Positions 36,388 through 44,984 of a stretch of DNA of 64,000 nt are shown here, one piece after another. The stretch covers positions 1 to 64,000 of the forward strand of contig NZ_AUMF01000019.1 of assembly GCF_000430545.1 (NCBI RefSeq), written 5' to 3'. Positions within the stretch are counted from its first letter, which is position 1; the number at the start of each line of letters is the position of its first letter. The notes beneath the pieces were generated by a model. It was given only the letters and a program-made list of their open reading frames with translations. It made no database searches and was not told where the DNA came from. A program made the translations under genes and the position numbers. This DNA comes from Tenacibaculum ovolyticum DSM 18103. Lineage in GTDB: Bacteria; Bacteroidota; Bacteroidia; Flavobacteriales; Flavobacteriaceae.

Positions 36388-36939
36388 ATGCCAAAAATAG
36401 TAGCGAAAAAAGAGGACTGGATAATGCTCGGTTATAAATTATTTTCTGAAAAAGGAATTAGCGGAATAGTCGTTGAAAAGATGGCTATGAAACTAAAAGT
36501 TAATAAATCAAGTTTTTACTGGCACTTTAAAACAAAAAAAGATTTTTTAAGTGAAATTATATCTTTTTGGGTTACTACTGATACCGAAAAAATAATTACA
36601 ACGGTAGAAAGTAAACCATTAGCTAAAGAGAAATTTGATGGATTAATAGCATTAGCATTTAAGAAAGAACCTTACTTAGATTTCATTTTTTTTCTAAAAA
36701 GGTATGCACTTAAAGATAAGAAAATCCAAACTCTAATAGATCAAATAGATAACCAAAGAATTGATTACACCAAGAGTATACTAATTCAAATAGGGTTTTC
36801 AGAAAGCGATGCTCTTATAAAAGCAACTTTATTCTACAAATATTTAATAGGCTATCATGAAATGATTCGCTATAAAAAGCAAAGTAAAAATTACATAGAA
36901 GAAGTAAAAACTGAACTAAATCAATTTATTAAATATTAA
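36388..36939 (+). CDS. TetR/AcrR-family regulator
   Basis: 183 residues. HTH at about 10-55 (LGYKLFSEKGISGIVVEKMA, LKVNKSSFYWHFKTKKDFL). The start overlaps closely with the second of two palindromic operators, so autorepression is likely. It is followed after 3 bases by two small membrane protein genes that overlap each other, so all three form one operon. Confidence 0.93.
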   Translation: MPKIVAKKEDWIMLGYKLFSEKGISGIVVEKMAMKLKVNKSSFYWHFKTKKDFLSEIISFWVTTDTEKIITTVESKPLAKEKFDGLIALAFKKEPYLDFIFFLKRYALKDKKIQTLIDQIDNQRIDYTKSILIQIGFSESDALIKATLFYKYLIGYHEMIRYKKQSKNYIEEVKTELNQFIKY

Positions 36940-36942
36940 CAC

Positions 36943-37335
36943 ATGATTACAAAAAATAAATATTGGATAATTGCAGGACTTTTAAACCTTATAACCTTTT
37001 TTATGCACCTAATTGGTGGTCAAATAGAACTTGTAAACCCAATGATTGAAACCTCATTAAGTCTAGATAAAAGTTCTCAATTAGTTGGTGCTTGGCATAT
37101 GGTAACCATTATTCTTTTAGTAACATCTTACGTTTTATTATCAGCAGGTTTTGGAAAAAAATATGCAACAAATTCTGAAATGATAAAATCAATTGGGTAT
37201 TTAAATCTATCATTCTGCTTGCCTTTTATTTTTACGGGATTTTATTATGGTTTATTAGTACCGCAATGGATCCTTTTTCTTCCCATCGGAATTTTAACAA
37301 TTACTGGAATAAATAAAACAAAAAAGAATGCTTAA
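36943..37335 (+). CDS. Small four-helix membrane protein with paired histidines
   Basis: 130 residues, four membrane segments. His22 in helix 1 (FFMHLIGG) and His52 at the start of helix 2 (GAWHMV), the same positions as in the protein at 32755 although the sequences are otherwise distant. Directly behind the TetR gene and overlapping the next gene by 8 bases. Function unknown. Confidence 0.75.
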   Translation: MITKNKYWIIAGLLNLITFFMHLIGGQIELVNPMIETSLSLDKSSQLVGAWHMVTIILLVTSYVLLSAGFGKKYATNSEMIKSIGYLNLSFCLPFIFTGFYYGLLVPQWILFLPIGILTITGINKTKKNA

Positions 37336-37744
37336 AATAGGTGGAATATTAAATATCATTATTGCTTTTTCTCATATTATTGGGTTGTTTTGGGCCGAAC
37401 AAATGTTTGAAAAAACAGGTGTTGCAAAGGGCATGCAAGAACTTGCTCAAATTCATCATACATTACCATATTTACTTACTGTATTTGTAACAATAATGTT
37501 TTTTATTTTTGGATTATACGGTGTACTAGCAGATAGCAAAATAAGAAAATTACCTTTCTTTAAATTTGGCATTTTTACGATTGCGTTTATTTATCTTTTC
37601 CGTGCAATTGGAGAGCAATCCTACAATATATTAAAAGGAACAACAACAAAACCTGAAACAATTCAATCTATAATAGCATTAATCATTGGTCTACTATTCT
37701 TATTTGGAGGATATAAAAAATGGAAGTTGAATAAGATATTGTAA
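37328..37744 (+). CDS. Small four-helix membrane protein with paired histidines
   Basis: 138 residues, four membrane segments. His16 in helix 1 (AFSHIIG) and His43-His44 at the start of helix 2 (AQIHHTLPY). Together with the overlapping gene at 36943 it might form a heteromeric pair. Function unknown; histidines across two adjacent helices could bind heme or a metal, which is inference. Confidence 0.75.
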   Translation: MLKIGGILNIIIAFSHIIGLFWAEQMFEKTGVAKGMQELAQIHHTLPYLLTVFVTIMFFIFGLYGVLADSKIRKLPFFKFGIFTIAFIYLFRAIGEQSYNILKGTTTKPETIQSIIALIIGLLFLFGGYKKWKLNKIL

Positions 37745-37828
37745 GTGAAAGTTCTTATATAAATAATCACTAGAGCCTTCTTTATTATTTAAGCATTAAA
37801 TTTATAAAAAAAATTAAATTGTATAGAA

Positions 37829-38338
37829 ATGGCTAGACCAAAAACAAAAGAAGAATTAAATAATTTAAGTGAAAAAAATTTCCAAGAATTATTTGACCTA
37901 ATAAATTCTCTAGCAAAAGAAGAACAAATAAGTAATTTCTTATTTGAAGACAGAGATAAAAACATCCGTGATATTTTAGTACACTTATTTGAGTGGCATC
38001 AATTATTATTAAGTTGGGTAAATTCCAATACATCTGGAACAGAATCTAGCTTTTTACCAAAACCTTATAACTGGAGAACGTATCCCAAGTTAAATATTGA
38101 GTTTTGGGAGAAACATCAAAAAACACCTTATGATGAATCAATAGAACTATTAAAAGAAAGCCATTTAAACGCTATGAAAGTAATTAATTCATTTTCTAAT
38201 GATGAGTTATTTATTAAAAGACACTTTTCTTGGACAGGTACAACAAACTTAGGAAGTTATTGCGTTTCTGCTACCTCTAGTCATTATGATTGGGCAATCA
38301 AGAAATTAAAAAAACATAAGAAAACCCTCAATAAATAA
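37829..38338 (+). CDS. ClbS/DfsB-family four-helix bundle protein
   Basis: 169 residues, DinB-like. MARPKTKEELNNLSEKNF and the conserved RDILVHLFEWHQLLLSW (His and Glu of helix 2) are diagnostic; FSWTGTTNLGSYCVSATSSHYDW holds the C-terminal His region (residues about 131-153). ClbS protects colibactin producers by opening the cyclopropane warhead; most homologues, like this one, lie in genomes without colibactin genes and may protect against other electrophiles. It ends the TetR-membrane protein block. Confidence 0.88.
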   Translation: MARPKTKEELNNLSEKNFQELFDLINSLAKEEQISNFLFEDRDKNIRDILVHLFEWHQLLLSWVNSNTSGTESSFLPKPYNWRTYPKLNIEFWEKHQKTPYDESIELLKESHLNAMKVINSFSNDELFIKRHFSWTGTTNLGSYCVSATSSHYDWAIKKLKKHKKTLNK

Positions 38339-38372
38339 ACAACTACAATTCGTAAAGAAGATAAAAACAAAA

Positions 38373-38399
38373 AAACTCGAAAGCTATGCTTTCGAGTTT
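38373..38399 (-). terminator. Terminator of the S1/P1 nuclease gene
   Basis: AAACTCGAAAGC / GCTTTCGAGTTT stem; the T run is on the minus strand side, so it serves the nuclease gene, although it may also act for the ClbS gene. Confidence 0.8.
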
Positions 38400-38422
38400 C
38401 GAATATTAAAAATATTTTATTC

Positions 38423-39211
38423 TTAACTAAAAATCTCGTTTAATAATTTTGCTAAACGTAAACCTCCCTTTTGTAATTGTGATCTTACAATAGGAAAGTA
38501 ATCATATGAATAACGGTAACGCAATTTATCTCCCTTTTTAGCAGAACCATAAACTTTTTTAGTAAGTTTATGAGTATCCTTCATCCAATCTAAAACATCA
38601 CCTTTTTGAATTACTTTAACTTGCTCTTTAGACAAGTCTTTAGCATTATTAGCTAATTCTAAATAACTCATATTCCATTTACTAATCAAATCCTCATCCC
38701 ATACTCTATGCAAATTAGAGCCCTTACCATGCCATTGTACTTGTATGCTATTTCCTCCTTTATCTTCCTTTTGTCCAATATGCATTGGTTGATGTAAATC
38801 ACCTATTAAATGTACCAACATTTTTAAATGAAAACGCTTATCTTCAATAGAACTTTTTTCGTCTTTTAAAATTTTTACACACGTTCTAACTCCCGTAATT
38901 AAATCTCCTTTCGGATTTTTATCTTCATTTTCATACGTCGAATTTAATGGCATATTTACATAGTGCCATGTATAAAATTTTCCATATTTCTTTCTATCAG
39001 ATTTTATTTCATCAGCATGCGTAGATACAAAAGCCAAACTTTCACCTTGTAATAATTTATCTATCTGTCTTTTAGCCTTCTTAGTTAAATTATTTTCAGC
39101 TATCTTCCCTGTAGCCCTATGACCTGTTGGCCCCCAAACATCTTCATTATTTGCTATAGATGAAACACTTATTAAAAAAGCACAGAACAGTAATAATACC
39201 TTGTTTTTCAT
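38423..39211 (-). CDS. S1/P1-type nuclease
   Basis: 262 residues with a signal peptide (about 1-20). The mature protein starts close to Trp26 (VWGPTGHRATGKIAE), the conserved N-terminal zinc ligand, with His31; further ligands are in YTWHYVNMP and in MLVHLIGDLHQPMH and LHRVWDEDL. A secreted zinc nuclease acting on single-stranded DNA and RNA, probably for nutrient phosphate or nucleoside uptake. Single gene. Confidence 0.94.
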   Translation of the reverse strand: MKNKVLLLFCAFLISVSSIANNEDVWGPTGHRATGKIAENNLTKKAKRQIDKLLQGESLAFVSTHADEIKSDRKKYGKFYTWHYVNMPLNSTYENEDKNPKGDLITGVRTCVKILKDEKSSIEDKRFHLKMLVHLIGDLHQPMHIGQKEDKGGNSIQVQWHGKGSNLHRVWDEDLISKWNMSYLELANNAKDLSKEQVKVIQKGDVLDWMKDTHKLTKKVYGSAKKGDKLRYRYSYDYFPIVRSQLQKGGLRLAKLLNEIFS

Positions 39212-39262
39212 AAATAAAATCGTATAATTTTCTGCTAAAATATAAAATATATACTCAAAAAT

Positions 39263-39319
39263 TTGTTTTTAACATAAATTAACCTATACCTTTGTGATAT
39301 CATTTTAATATCATTTTAA
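39263..39319 (+). promoter_or_regulatory. Promoter of the SPFH gene with tandem operator-like repeats
   Basis: TTG at 39263-39265, 21 bases, TACCTTTG at 39287-39294. Directly behind it come two copies of ATATCATTTTAA at 39297-39308 and 39308-39319, 11 bases apart (one helix turn). TGATATCATTTT (39295-39306) recurs at 40506-40517. Confidence 0.65.
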
Positions 39320-39331
39320 ATAAAAACATAT

Positions 39332-40192
39332 ATGAAAGCAGAAAAAACAATAAAACCAGCAAATGGTTATTTAATGTTATTAGTAGTATTAATATTAGTA
39401 TTTGGAGGAATAGTGATGACAGTAAATAATGACACCCCTGTTTACCTTCTTATTAGTCTTATTGGTTTTATTGGACTATTTGGTTTCATTTTAGTAAACC
39501 CCAATACCTCTAAAGTAATTTTACTTTTCGGTAAATATGTAGGAACCATTAAAGACAATGGTTTGTTTTGGGCAAACCCGTTATATAAAAAGAAAACAAT
39601 ATCATTAAGAGCAAGTAATTTTGATAGTGAACGTTTAAAAGTGAATGATAAATTAGGTAACCCAATAATGATATCTACCATTTTAGTTTGGCGTGTAACA
39701 AACACTTATAAAGCTGCTTTTGATGTAGATAATTATGAAAACTTTGTTCGAGTTCAAACAGATGCTGCCGTTAGAAAATTAGCTAGTATGTACCCTTATG
39801 ACAACTTTGCTGATGAAGGACATGATGAAGATATTACCTTACGTTCTAGTGTTAACGAAGTTTCTGAAGCTTTAGAAAAAGAAATAGATGAACGCTTATC
39901 TATAGCAGGAATAGAGGTCTTAGAAGCTCGTATTGGGTATTTAGCATATGCTCAAGAAATTGCAAGTGCTATGTTAAAACGCCAGCAGGCAACGGCTATT
40001 GTTGCAGCACGTCATAAAATTGTACAAGGAGCTGTAGAAATGGTTGAAATGGCTTTAGAAGAATTAAATAAAAAACAAATTGTAGATTTAGATGAAGAAC
40101 GTAAAGCAGCTATGGTTAGTAACTTATTAGTTATCTTATGTGGTGATAAAGAAGCTTCACCTGTTCTAAACACAGGAACATTAAGTCATTAA
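39332..40192 (+). CDS. SPFH-domain (stomatin/prohibitin-like) membrane protein
   Basis: 286 residues. Two hydrophobic segments at about 14-50 anchor an SPFH domain (NPNTSKVILLFGKYVGTIKD, LVWRVTNTYKAAFDVDNYEN, VRVQTDAAVRKLASMYP) with a C-terminal helical coiled-coil (MLKRQQATAIVAARHKIVQG). Proteins of this class form membrane microdomain scaffolds and control proteases. It starts a group of small genes ending with an Arc-like DNA-binding protein, an arrangement I recall from other flavobacteria. Confidence 0.92.
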   Translation: MKAEKTIKPANGYLMLLVVLILVFGGIVMTVNNDTPVYLLISLIGFIGLFGFILVNPNTSKVILLFGKYVGTIKDNGLFWANPLYKKKTISLRASNFDSERLKVNDKLGNPIMISTILVWRVTNTYKAAFDVDNYENFVRVQTDAAVRKLASMYPYDNFADEGHDEDITLRSSVNEVSEALEKEIDERLSIAGIEVLEARIGYLAYAQEIASAMLKRQQATAIVAARHKIVQGAVEMVEMALEELNKKQIVDLDEERKAAMVSNLLVILCGDKEASPVLNTGTLSH

Positions 40193-40278
40193 AAAAACTT
40201 TTTATATTTCAATAGGTTATGGAATAAGAACCAAAATTGGTATTAGATTAGCTTTATTTAATCAATAAAAATAAAATA

Positions 40279-40437
40279 ATGAAAGAATATAAAGTAATTA
40301 ATTGGAAAATGGGATTCACTAACAATAATCAAAGATTAGAAGACTTCCTAAATGAATACGCCAGAAGTGGATGGAGAGTTATTCATATTGCAGAAAACTC
40401 TGCAAGAATAACTTTTGAAAGAGATAAAAATAGATAA
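40279..40437 (+). CDS. DUF4177 small protein
   Basis: 52 residues. MKEYKVINWKMGF followed by LEDFLNEYARSGWRVI and ITFERDKN matches DUF4177 well (short ferredoxin-like fold domain of unknown function). It starts 87 bases behind the SPFH gene and is probably in the same transcript. Confidence 0.85.
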   Translation: MKEYKVINWKMGFTNNNQRLEDFLNEYARSGWRVIHIAENSARITFERDKNR

Positions 40438-40501
40438 ATTAAAATGTTGGTTAACTACTAGTATAAAGTAGAGAATATTTAAAAAAGTAACAGTTATATA
40501 T

Positions 40502-40517
40502 AAAATGATATCATTTT
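40502..40517. promoter_or_regulatory. Perfect 16-base palindrome AAAATGATATCATTTT
   Basis: Contains the same TGATATCATTTT as the SPFH promoter region. It precedes the small secreted protein and ribbon-helix-helix genes, so probably the operator of an internal promoter. Confidence 0.6.
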
Positions 40518-40542
40518 TAGAAAGCTATAAAAATAAATTACC

Positions 40543-40752
40543 ATGATTAGAGTAATCATATTTATAATTATATGTTCTTTTAATATCATTGCTTCTTTTG
40601 GTAAAGTAAAACCCGAAAAAATTAAAAAAGATACCAATGCAACAATAATAATTAATAACAATAAAGATTTTCGCATTTTAAAAAAAGAGTATAATAAAAG
40701 TGAAAAATCAGAAAAATTAATAAAAACCGTTATTACCTTTGTAAAAAAATAA
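40543..40752 (+). CDS. Small exported hypothetical protein
   Basis: 69 residues: a hydrophobic signal-like start (MIRVIIFIIICSFNIIASFG) and a Lys/Asn-rich tail, pI strongly basic. No family recognised. It sits between the DUF4177 gene and the ribbon-helix-helix gene (2 bases downstream), behind a perfect palindrome. Confidence 0.5.
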   Translation: MIRVIIFIIICSFNIIASFGKVKPEKIKKDTNATIIINNNKDFRILKKEYNKSEKSEKLIKTVITFVKK

Positions 40753-40754
40753 GA

Positions 40755-40919
40755 ATGGCTAAGAAGAAAGCATTTGCACTTCGCATAAATGAAGACATGA
40801 TAAAAGCTATTGAAAAATGGGCTGCAGACGAATTCCGTTCTACAAACGGGCAAATCGAATGGATGCTTATGCAAGCTCTTAAAGAAGCCAAACGTGAACC
40901 TAAAAAGAAAGAAGAATAA
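40755..40919 (+). CDS. Arc-like ribbon-helix-helix DNA-binding protein
   Basis: 54 residues. KKKAFALRINEDMIKAIEKW AADEFRSTNGQIEWMLMQAL (residues 3-42, written in two parts) is the beta-strand plus two helices of Arc/MetJ proteins; FALRI is the DNA-contacting strand. Such proteins bind as tetramers to repeated sites, which fits the tandem TGATATCA-type repeats at 39295-39319 and 40502-40517. Probably autoregulates the SPFH cluster. Confidence 0.88.
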   Translation: MAKKKAFALRINEDMIKAIEKWAADEFRSTNGQIEWMLMQALKEAKREPKKKEE

Positions 40920-40944
40920 TCATTAACTTCTTAATTATATGTTA

Positions 40945-40974
40945 AAAAACACTCAATAAATATTGAGTGTTTTT
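40945..40974 (+). terminator. Terminator of the SPFH/RHH cluster
   Basis: AACACTCAATA / TATTGAGTGTT stem with flanking A and T runs. Confidence 0.85.
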
Positions 40975-41013
40975 CTATTTTGTAACTTGTTCTCTACAAT
41001 CAAACTAATTATA

Positions 41014-44000
41014 ATGAAAAGACTATTTTCAATCCTATTTTTACTAGTCACTACAATCCTATTCTCTCAAGAATTTTCTATGGATATGGTAAAAAACATG
41101 AAACCAAGAAATATTGGCCCTGGCGGAATGAGCGGAAGAGTTACAACAATAGATGTTGTACAATCTAATCCAGATATAATGTACGTTGGTACAGCTTCTG
41201 GTGGAATATGGAAATCTACCTCTGGTGGAATTAAATGGAAACCTATTTTTGAGAAAGAATTAACTGCCTCGATTGGTGCAATTGCTATTCAACAATCAAA
41301 CCCAAGTGTTATTTGGGCAGGAACAGGAGAAGGAAATCCTAGAAATAGTTTAAATGGTGGTTTTGGTATCTATAAATCATTAGATGGTGGTAAAACTTGG
41401 AAAGCTATGGGATTAGAAAAAACACGTCATATTCATCGTGTAATAATAGACCCTACAACCCCTAATATAGTATACGTTGCTGCTATAGGCTCACCATGGG
41501 GAGAGCATAAAGAACGTGGTGTTTATAAAACTACAGATGGTGGTAAAACTTGGAAACAAATTTTATACAACAACATAAAAACAGGTGCTGCAGATTTAAT
41601 TATGGATCCTTCAAATCCCAATAAGTTAATTGCAACCATGTGGGAACATAAACGTGATCCTTGGTTTTTTAAATCTGGAGGAAAAGGAAGTGGTATGTAC
41701 ATTACTTATGATGGTGGTGAGAACTGGAAAAAAATTACACAAGAAGAAGGTTTTCCTAAAGGAGAATTAGGAAGAATTGGTGTTGCTATATCACGTTCAA
41801 ATCCTGATGTTATTTATGCTTTAGTTGAAGCAACTAAAAATGCTCTGTATAAAAGTGAAGATGGTGGTTTTAAATGGAAAAAAATAAATGATAAGCCAGG
41901 TATCGGAAATCGTCCTTTCTATTATTCAGAAATCTATGTAGATCCACAAAATGAAAATAGATTATATACCGTTTTCACTTACATAAATGTGTCGCAAGAT
42001 GGCGGAAAATCATTTAAACAATTAATGCCTGCTTATGGTGTAGACAATGGTGTACATCCTGATCATCATGCTTGGTGGATACATCCAACAAACGGAAAAT
42101 TTATGATTGATGGTAATGATGGTGGTTTAAACATTACCAAAGACGGCGGAAAAACATGGCGTTTTATAGGTAACCTTCCCGTTGCTCAGTTTTATCATAT
42201 AAATGTTGACAACGAATATCCATATAACGTATATGGAGGAATGCAAGATAATGGCTCGTGGCGTGGCCCTGCATATGTATGGAAAACACAAGGAATTAGA
42301 AATTCATATTGGCAAGAAATTAGCTTTGGTGATGGTTTTGACGTTGTTCCCGATAAAGATGATTCTCGTTATGGTTGGACGATGAGTCAACAAGGATTTG
42401 TTTCACGTTATGATTATAAAACAGGAAACAACTACACAGTACGTCCTACACATTCAGACCCAAAAATAGCACTACGTTTTAATTGGAATGCTGCTATTAA
42501 TATTGATCCCTTTGATAACTCAACCCTCTACTTCGGTAGTCAATTTGTACATAAATCTACAGACAAAGGATTAACATGGAGTGTAATTTCACCAGACTTA
42601 TCAACCAATAATCCAGAAAAATTAAAACAAGCTGAAAGTGGTGGTTTAACTATGGATGCTACTGGTGCCGAAAACCATTGTACTGTTTTAGTTGTAGAAC
42701 CTTCTTCTCTTGAAAAAGACATGCTATGGGCTGCTACTGATGACGGACAAGTACATATTACTAAAAATGGTGGTGCAACTTGGGTAAACGTTTCTAAAAA
42801 TATAAAAGACTTACCTGAAAACAGTTGGATTACTCAAATTAAAGCATCTAATAAAAATAAAGGAGAAGCTTTATTAGTTGCAAATGATTATCGTCGTTTT
42901 AATTATACTCCTTATGCCTACAGAACAAAAAACTATGGAAAAACATGGGAACGTATTGTAAACAAAAATGATGTACAAAGTTATGTCTTATGTATTGTTG
43001 AAGACCCAAAAAATAAAAACTTACTTTTTTTAGGTACTGATGATGGTTTATACATTTCTATTAACGCTGGTAATAAATGGACGAAGTGGACAGAAGGCTT
43101 CCCTACTGTTCCTGTAAAAGATTTGGTAATTCACCCAAGAGAAAACGATTTAATAATAGGTACTTTTGGAAGAGCTGCTTGGGTTTTAGATGATATTCGT
43201 CCACTAAGAGCAATTGCAAATAACAATGTAACTAGTGAAAAATTAAAATTATTTACTCCCCCAACCGCTTATCAAGCGGCAACACAACAACCAACAGGCA
43301 GTAGGTTTGGTGCTGATGCAATATATCAGGGAGAAAACAGAAAACGAGGGGCTATTATTTCTTATTACATTAACAAGCCTAATAAAATTGATAAAAAAGA
43401 AACAAAAAAGAAGAAGAATGTTGATACTAGTACCCCTATAGAAAACAAAATTAAATACGACTCAATAAAGCTAGAAATTTTTGATGGAGTAAGACAAATT
43501 AGAACATTAAAATTTAAAGCTCCAAAAGAAAATGGGATACACAAAACAACTTGGTATTTAAGAGAAAAAGGTGTTGCTAGAGCTTCAAGAAAAATAAGAA
43601 AGCAAACCAGAGAACCTGGTGGTGTATCTGTTAAACCTGGAGTTTATAAATTAAGAATGACATTTGGTGCTATTGTTTCTGAACAAAACATAAATGTTGA
43701 ATTTGATCCACGTTTGCAAATTTCTAAAGAGGCTATCAATCAAAAATATGAAGCTAATAAACAACTTGAAACCTATCAAGAAAAAATGGCTAATGTTGTA
43801 AAACAGCTAGTTGAAAGCAAAAACACAGCGAGCTCTTTAAAATCTAAATTAGCGAAAGAAGACAAGGAAAAATATAAAAAAGAAATAGAATCATCTAAAG
43901 AAATTATTAAAAAAATAGATAAACTAATTGCCTTATATTTAGGAGAAATTGACAAACGTCAAGGAATTACACGCAATGCAACAGTAACTATAAATCAACG

Positions 44001-44211
44001 TTTAGGGAGTGCTAGATGGTATGCAGGTAGTAGATTTGGAGAACAAACAACTACTGAAAAACAACTAATCAATCAGTTTAAAAATTCTTTAGAAGAAGGC
44101 TTAAAGAAAACGAACACCTTTTTTAATAAAGATTGGTTAACTTATAAAAAATCGGTTGAAAATATAAATATTTCACCTTTTAAAGAAACTGCAATATTCT
44201 CTTTAAAGTAA
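41014..44211 (+). CDS. Secreted BNR/sortilin-like repeat protein (VPS10-type beta-propeller)
   Basis: 1065 residues from the ATG that opens a proper signal peptide (MKRLFSILFLLVTTILFSQ); a longer frame to 40963 runs into the terminator. The body is filled with Asp-box (BNR) repeats of the type SxDGGxTW: KSLDGGKTWKAM, KTTDGGKTWKQI, TYDGGENWKKI, NITKDGGKTWRF, KNGGATWVN, predicting one or two large beta-propellers to about residue 720, followed by a helical C-terminal part. Annotated elsewhere as glycosyl hydrolase or sortilin-like; no catalytic residues can be assigned. It lacks an obvious T9SS tail. Confidence 0.88.
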   Translation: MKRLFSILFLLVTTILFSQEFSMDMVKNMKPRNIGPGGMSGRVTTIDVVQSNPDIMYVGTASGGIWKSTSGGIKWKPIFEKELTASIGAIAIQQSNPSVIWAGTGEGNPRNSLNGGFGIYKSLDGGKTWKAMGLEKTRHIHRVIIDPTTPNIVYVAAIGSPWGEHKERGVYKTTDGGKTWKQILYNNIKTGAADLIMDPSNPNKLIATMWEHKRDPWFFKSGGKGSGMYITYDGGENWKKITQEEGFPKGELGRIGVAISRSNPDVIYALVEATKNALYKSEDGGFKWKKINDKPGIGNRPFYYSEIYVDPQNENRLYTVFTYINVSQDGGKSFKQLMPAYGVDNGVHPDHHAWWIHPTNGKFMIDGNDGGLNITKDGGKTWRFIGNLPVAQFYHINVDNEYPYNVYGGMQDNGSWRGPAYVWKTQGIRNSYWQEISFGDGFDVVPDKDDSRYGWTMSQQGFVSRYDYKTGNNYTVRPTHSDPKIALRFNWNAAINIDPFDNSTLYFGSQFVHKSTDKGLTWSVISPDLSTNNPEKLKQAESGGLTMDATGAENHCTVLVVEPSSLEKDMLWAATDDGQVHITKNGGATWVNVSKNIKDLPENSWITQIKASNKNKGEALLVANDYRRFNYTPYAYRTKNYGKTWERIVNKNDVQSYVLCIVEDPKNKNLLFLGTDDGLYISINAGNKWTKWTEGFPTVPVKDLVIHPRENDLIIGTFGRAAWVLDDIRPLRAIANNNVTSEKLKLFTPPTAYQAATQQPTGSRFGADAIYQGENRKRGAIISYYINKPNKIDKKETKKKKNVDTSTPIENKIKYDSIKLEIFDGVRQIRTLKFKAPKENGIHKTTWYLREKGVARASRKIRKQTREPGGVSVKPGVYKLRMTFGAIVSEQNINVEFDPRLQISKEAINQKYEANKQLETYQEKMANVVKQLVESKNTASSLKSKLAKEDKEKYKKEIESSKEIIKKIDKLIALYLGEIDKRQGITRNATVTINQRLGSARWYAGSRFGEQTTTEKQLINQFKNSLEEGLKKTNTFFNKDWLTYKKSVENINISPFKETAIFSLK

Positions 44212-44242
44212 ATTATTTATTTTTGAATACTAGTATAACACC

Positions 44243-44272
44243 AAAATCTCTTACTGAAAAGTAGGAGATTTT
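44243..44272 (+). terminator. Weak terminator or intergenic hairpin
   Basis: AAAATCTC-T-TAC / GTA-G-GAGATTTT stem, one mismatch, short T run. Confidence 0.55.
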
Positions 44273-44293
44273 AATATTAAAACAACTGCAAAC

Positions 44294-44953
44294 ATGAAAA
44301 AAAGTATTTTTATATTATTTGTATTATTCTCTTTAAAAAACATTGCACAGAGTAATCCACAAAACGAATTAGGGGCTTGGTATATGTATAACGGGTCGCA
44401 TCAACTTTCTAATAAAATAAGTTTAAAAACAATGGCTCATTTTCGCTTTTTTGAAATTGGTGATGATATGCAGCAATTTATTGGTAGATTAGGAGGTAAC
44501 TATAAAATAAATAATAATTTAAGTGCTACTTTGGGGTACTCCTTTTTAAATACAGATGCTAGTTTTAATAGTAACGGTGGTGAAATAAATGAGCATCGTG
44601 TTTATGAAGATTTTAATATAAAACATAAAATGAATTCTTTAGGGTTCGCGCATCGTTTTAGAGCTGAGCAACGTTTTTTTAACTCAACTACAGCACATTT
44701 ATTACGCTATCAAATAGCTTTAAGTTATCCTTTAAATAACAAATGGTCTACCTATTTATATAATGAAGTGTTTTTTGATCTTGATGGAGAAGCATTTAAT
44801 CAAAACTGGCTTGGAGCAGGCTTTAAATACAATGTAAATAAAAAAATAAAACTTAAAGCAGGCTATCAAAAAATAAGTACTAACGGTGGAGGTAATTTTA
44901 ATAGAATACTTTTAGGTATTGCTATTAATACAGACCATCGTAAAAAGAAATAA
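44294..44953 (+). CDS. DUF2490 outer-membrane-like protein
   Basis: 219 residues with a signal peptide (about 1-18). NELGAWYMYNGSHQLSNKIS, the alternating strands and the end LKAGYQKISTNGGGNFNRILLGI fit DUF2490, predicted outer-membrane beta-barrels. Role unknown. Lies between the BNR-repeat gene and the DUF819 transporter gene (31 bases downstream). Confidence 0.85.
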   Translation: MKKSIFILFVLFSLKNIAQSNPQNELGAWYMYNGSHQLSNKISLKTMAHFRFFEIGDDMQQFIGRLGGNYKINNNLSATLGYSFLNTDASFNSNGGEINEHRVYEDFNIKHKMNSLGFAHRFRAEQRFFNSTTAHLLRYQIALSYPLNNKWSTYLYNEVFFDLDGEAFNQNWLGAGFKYNVNKKIKLKAGYQKISTNGGGNFNRILLGIAINTDHRKKK

Positions 44954-44984
44954 AAAGCTATTTTAGCAAAAAACTAATTTAAAG

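Noticed and set aside
39295..39319. FNR-type box TGATATCA at the SPFH promoter
   Set aside because: The spacer between half-sites is zero and not four, and it repeats as ATATCATTTTAA; it fits a ribbon-helix-helix operator better.
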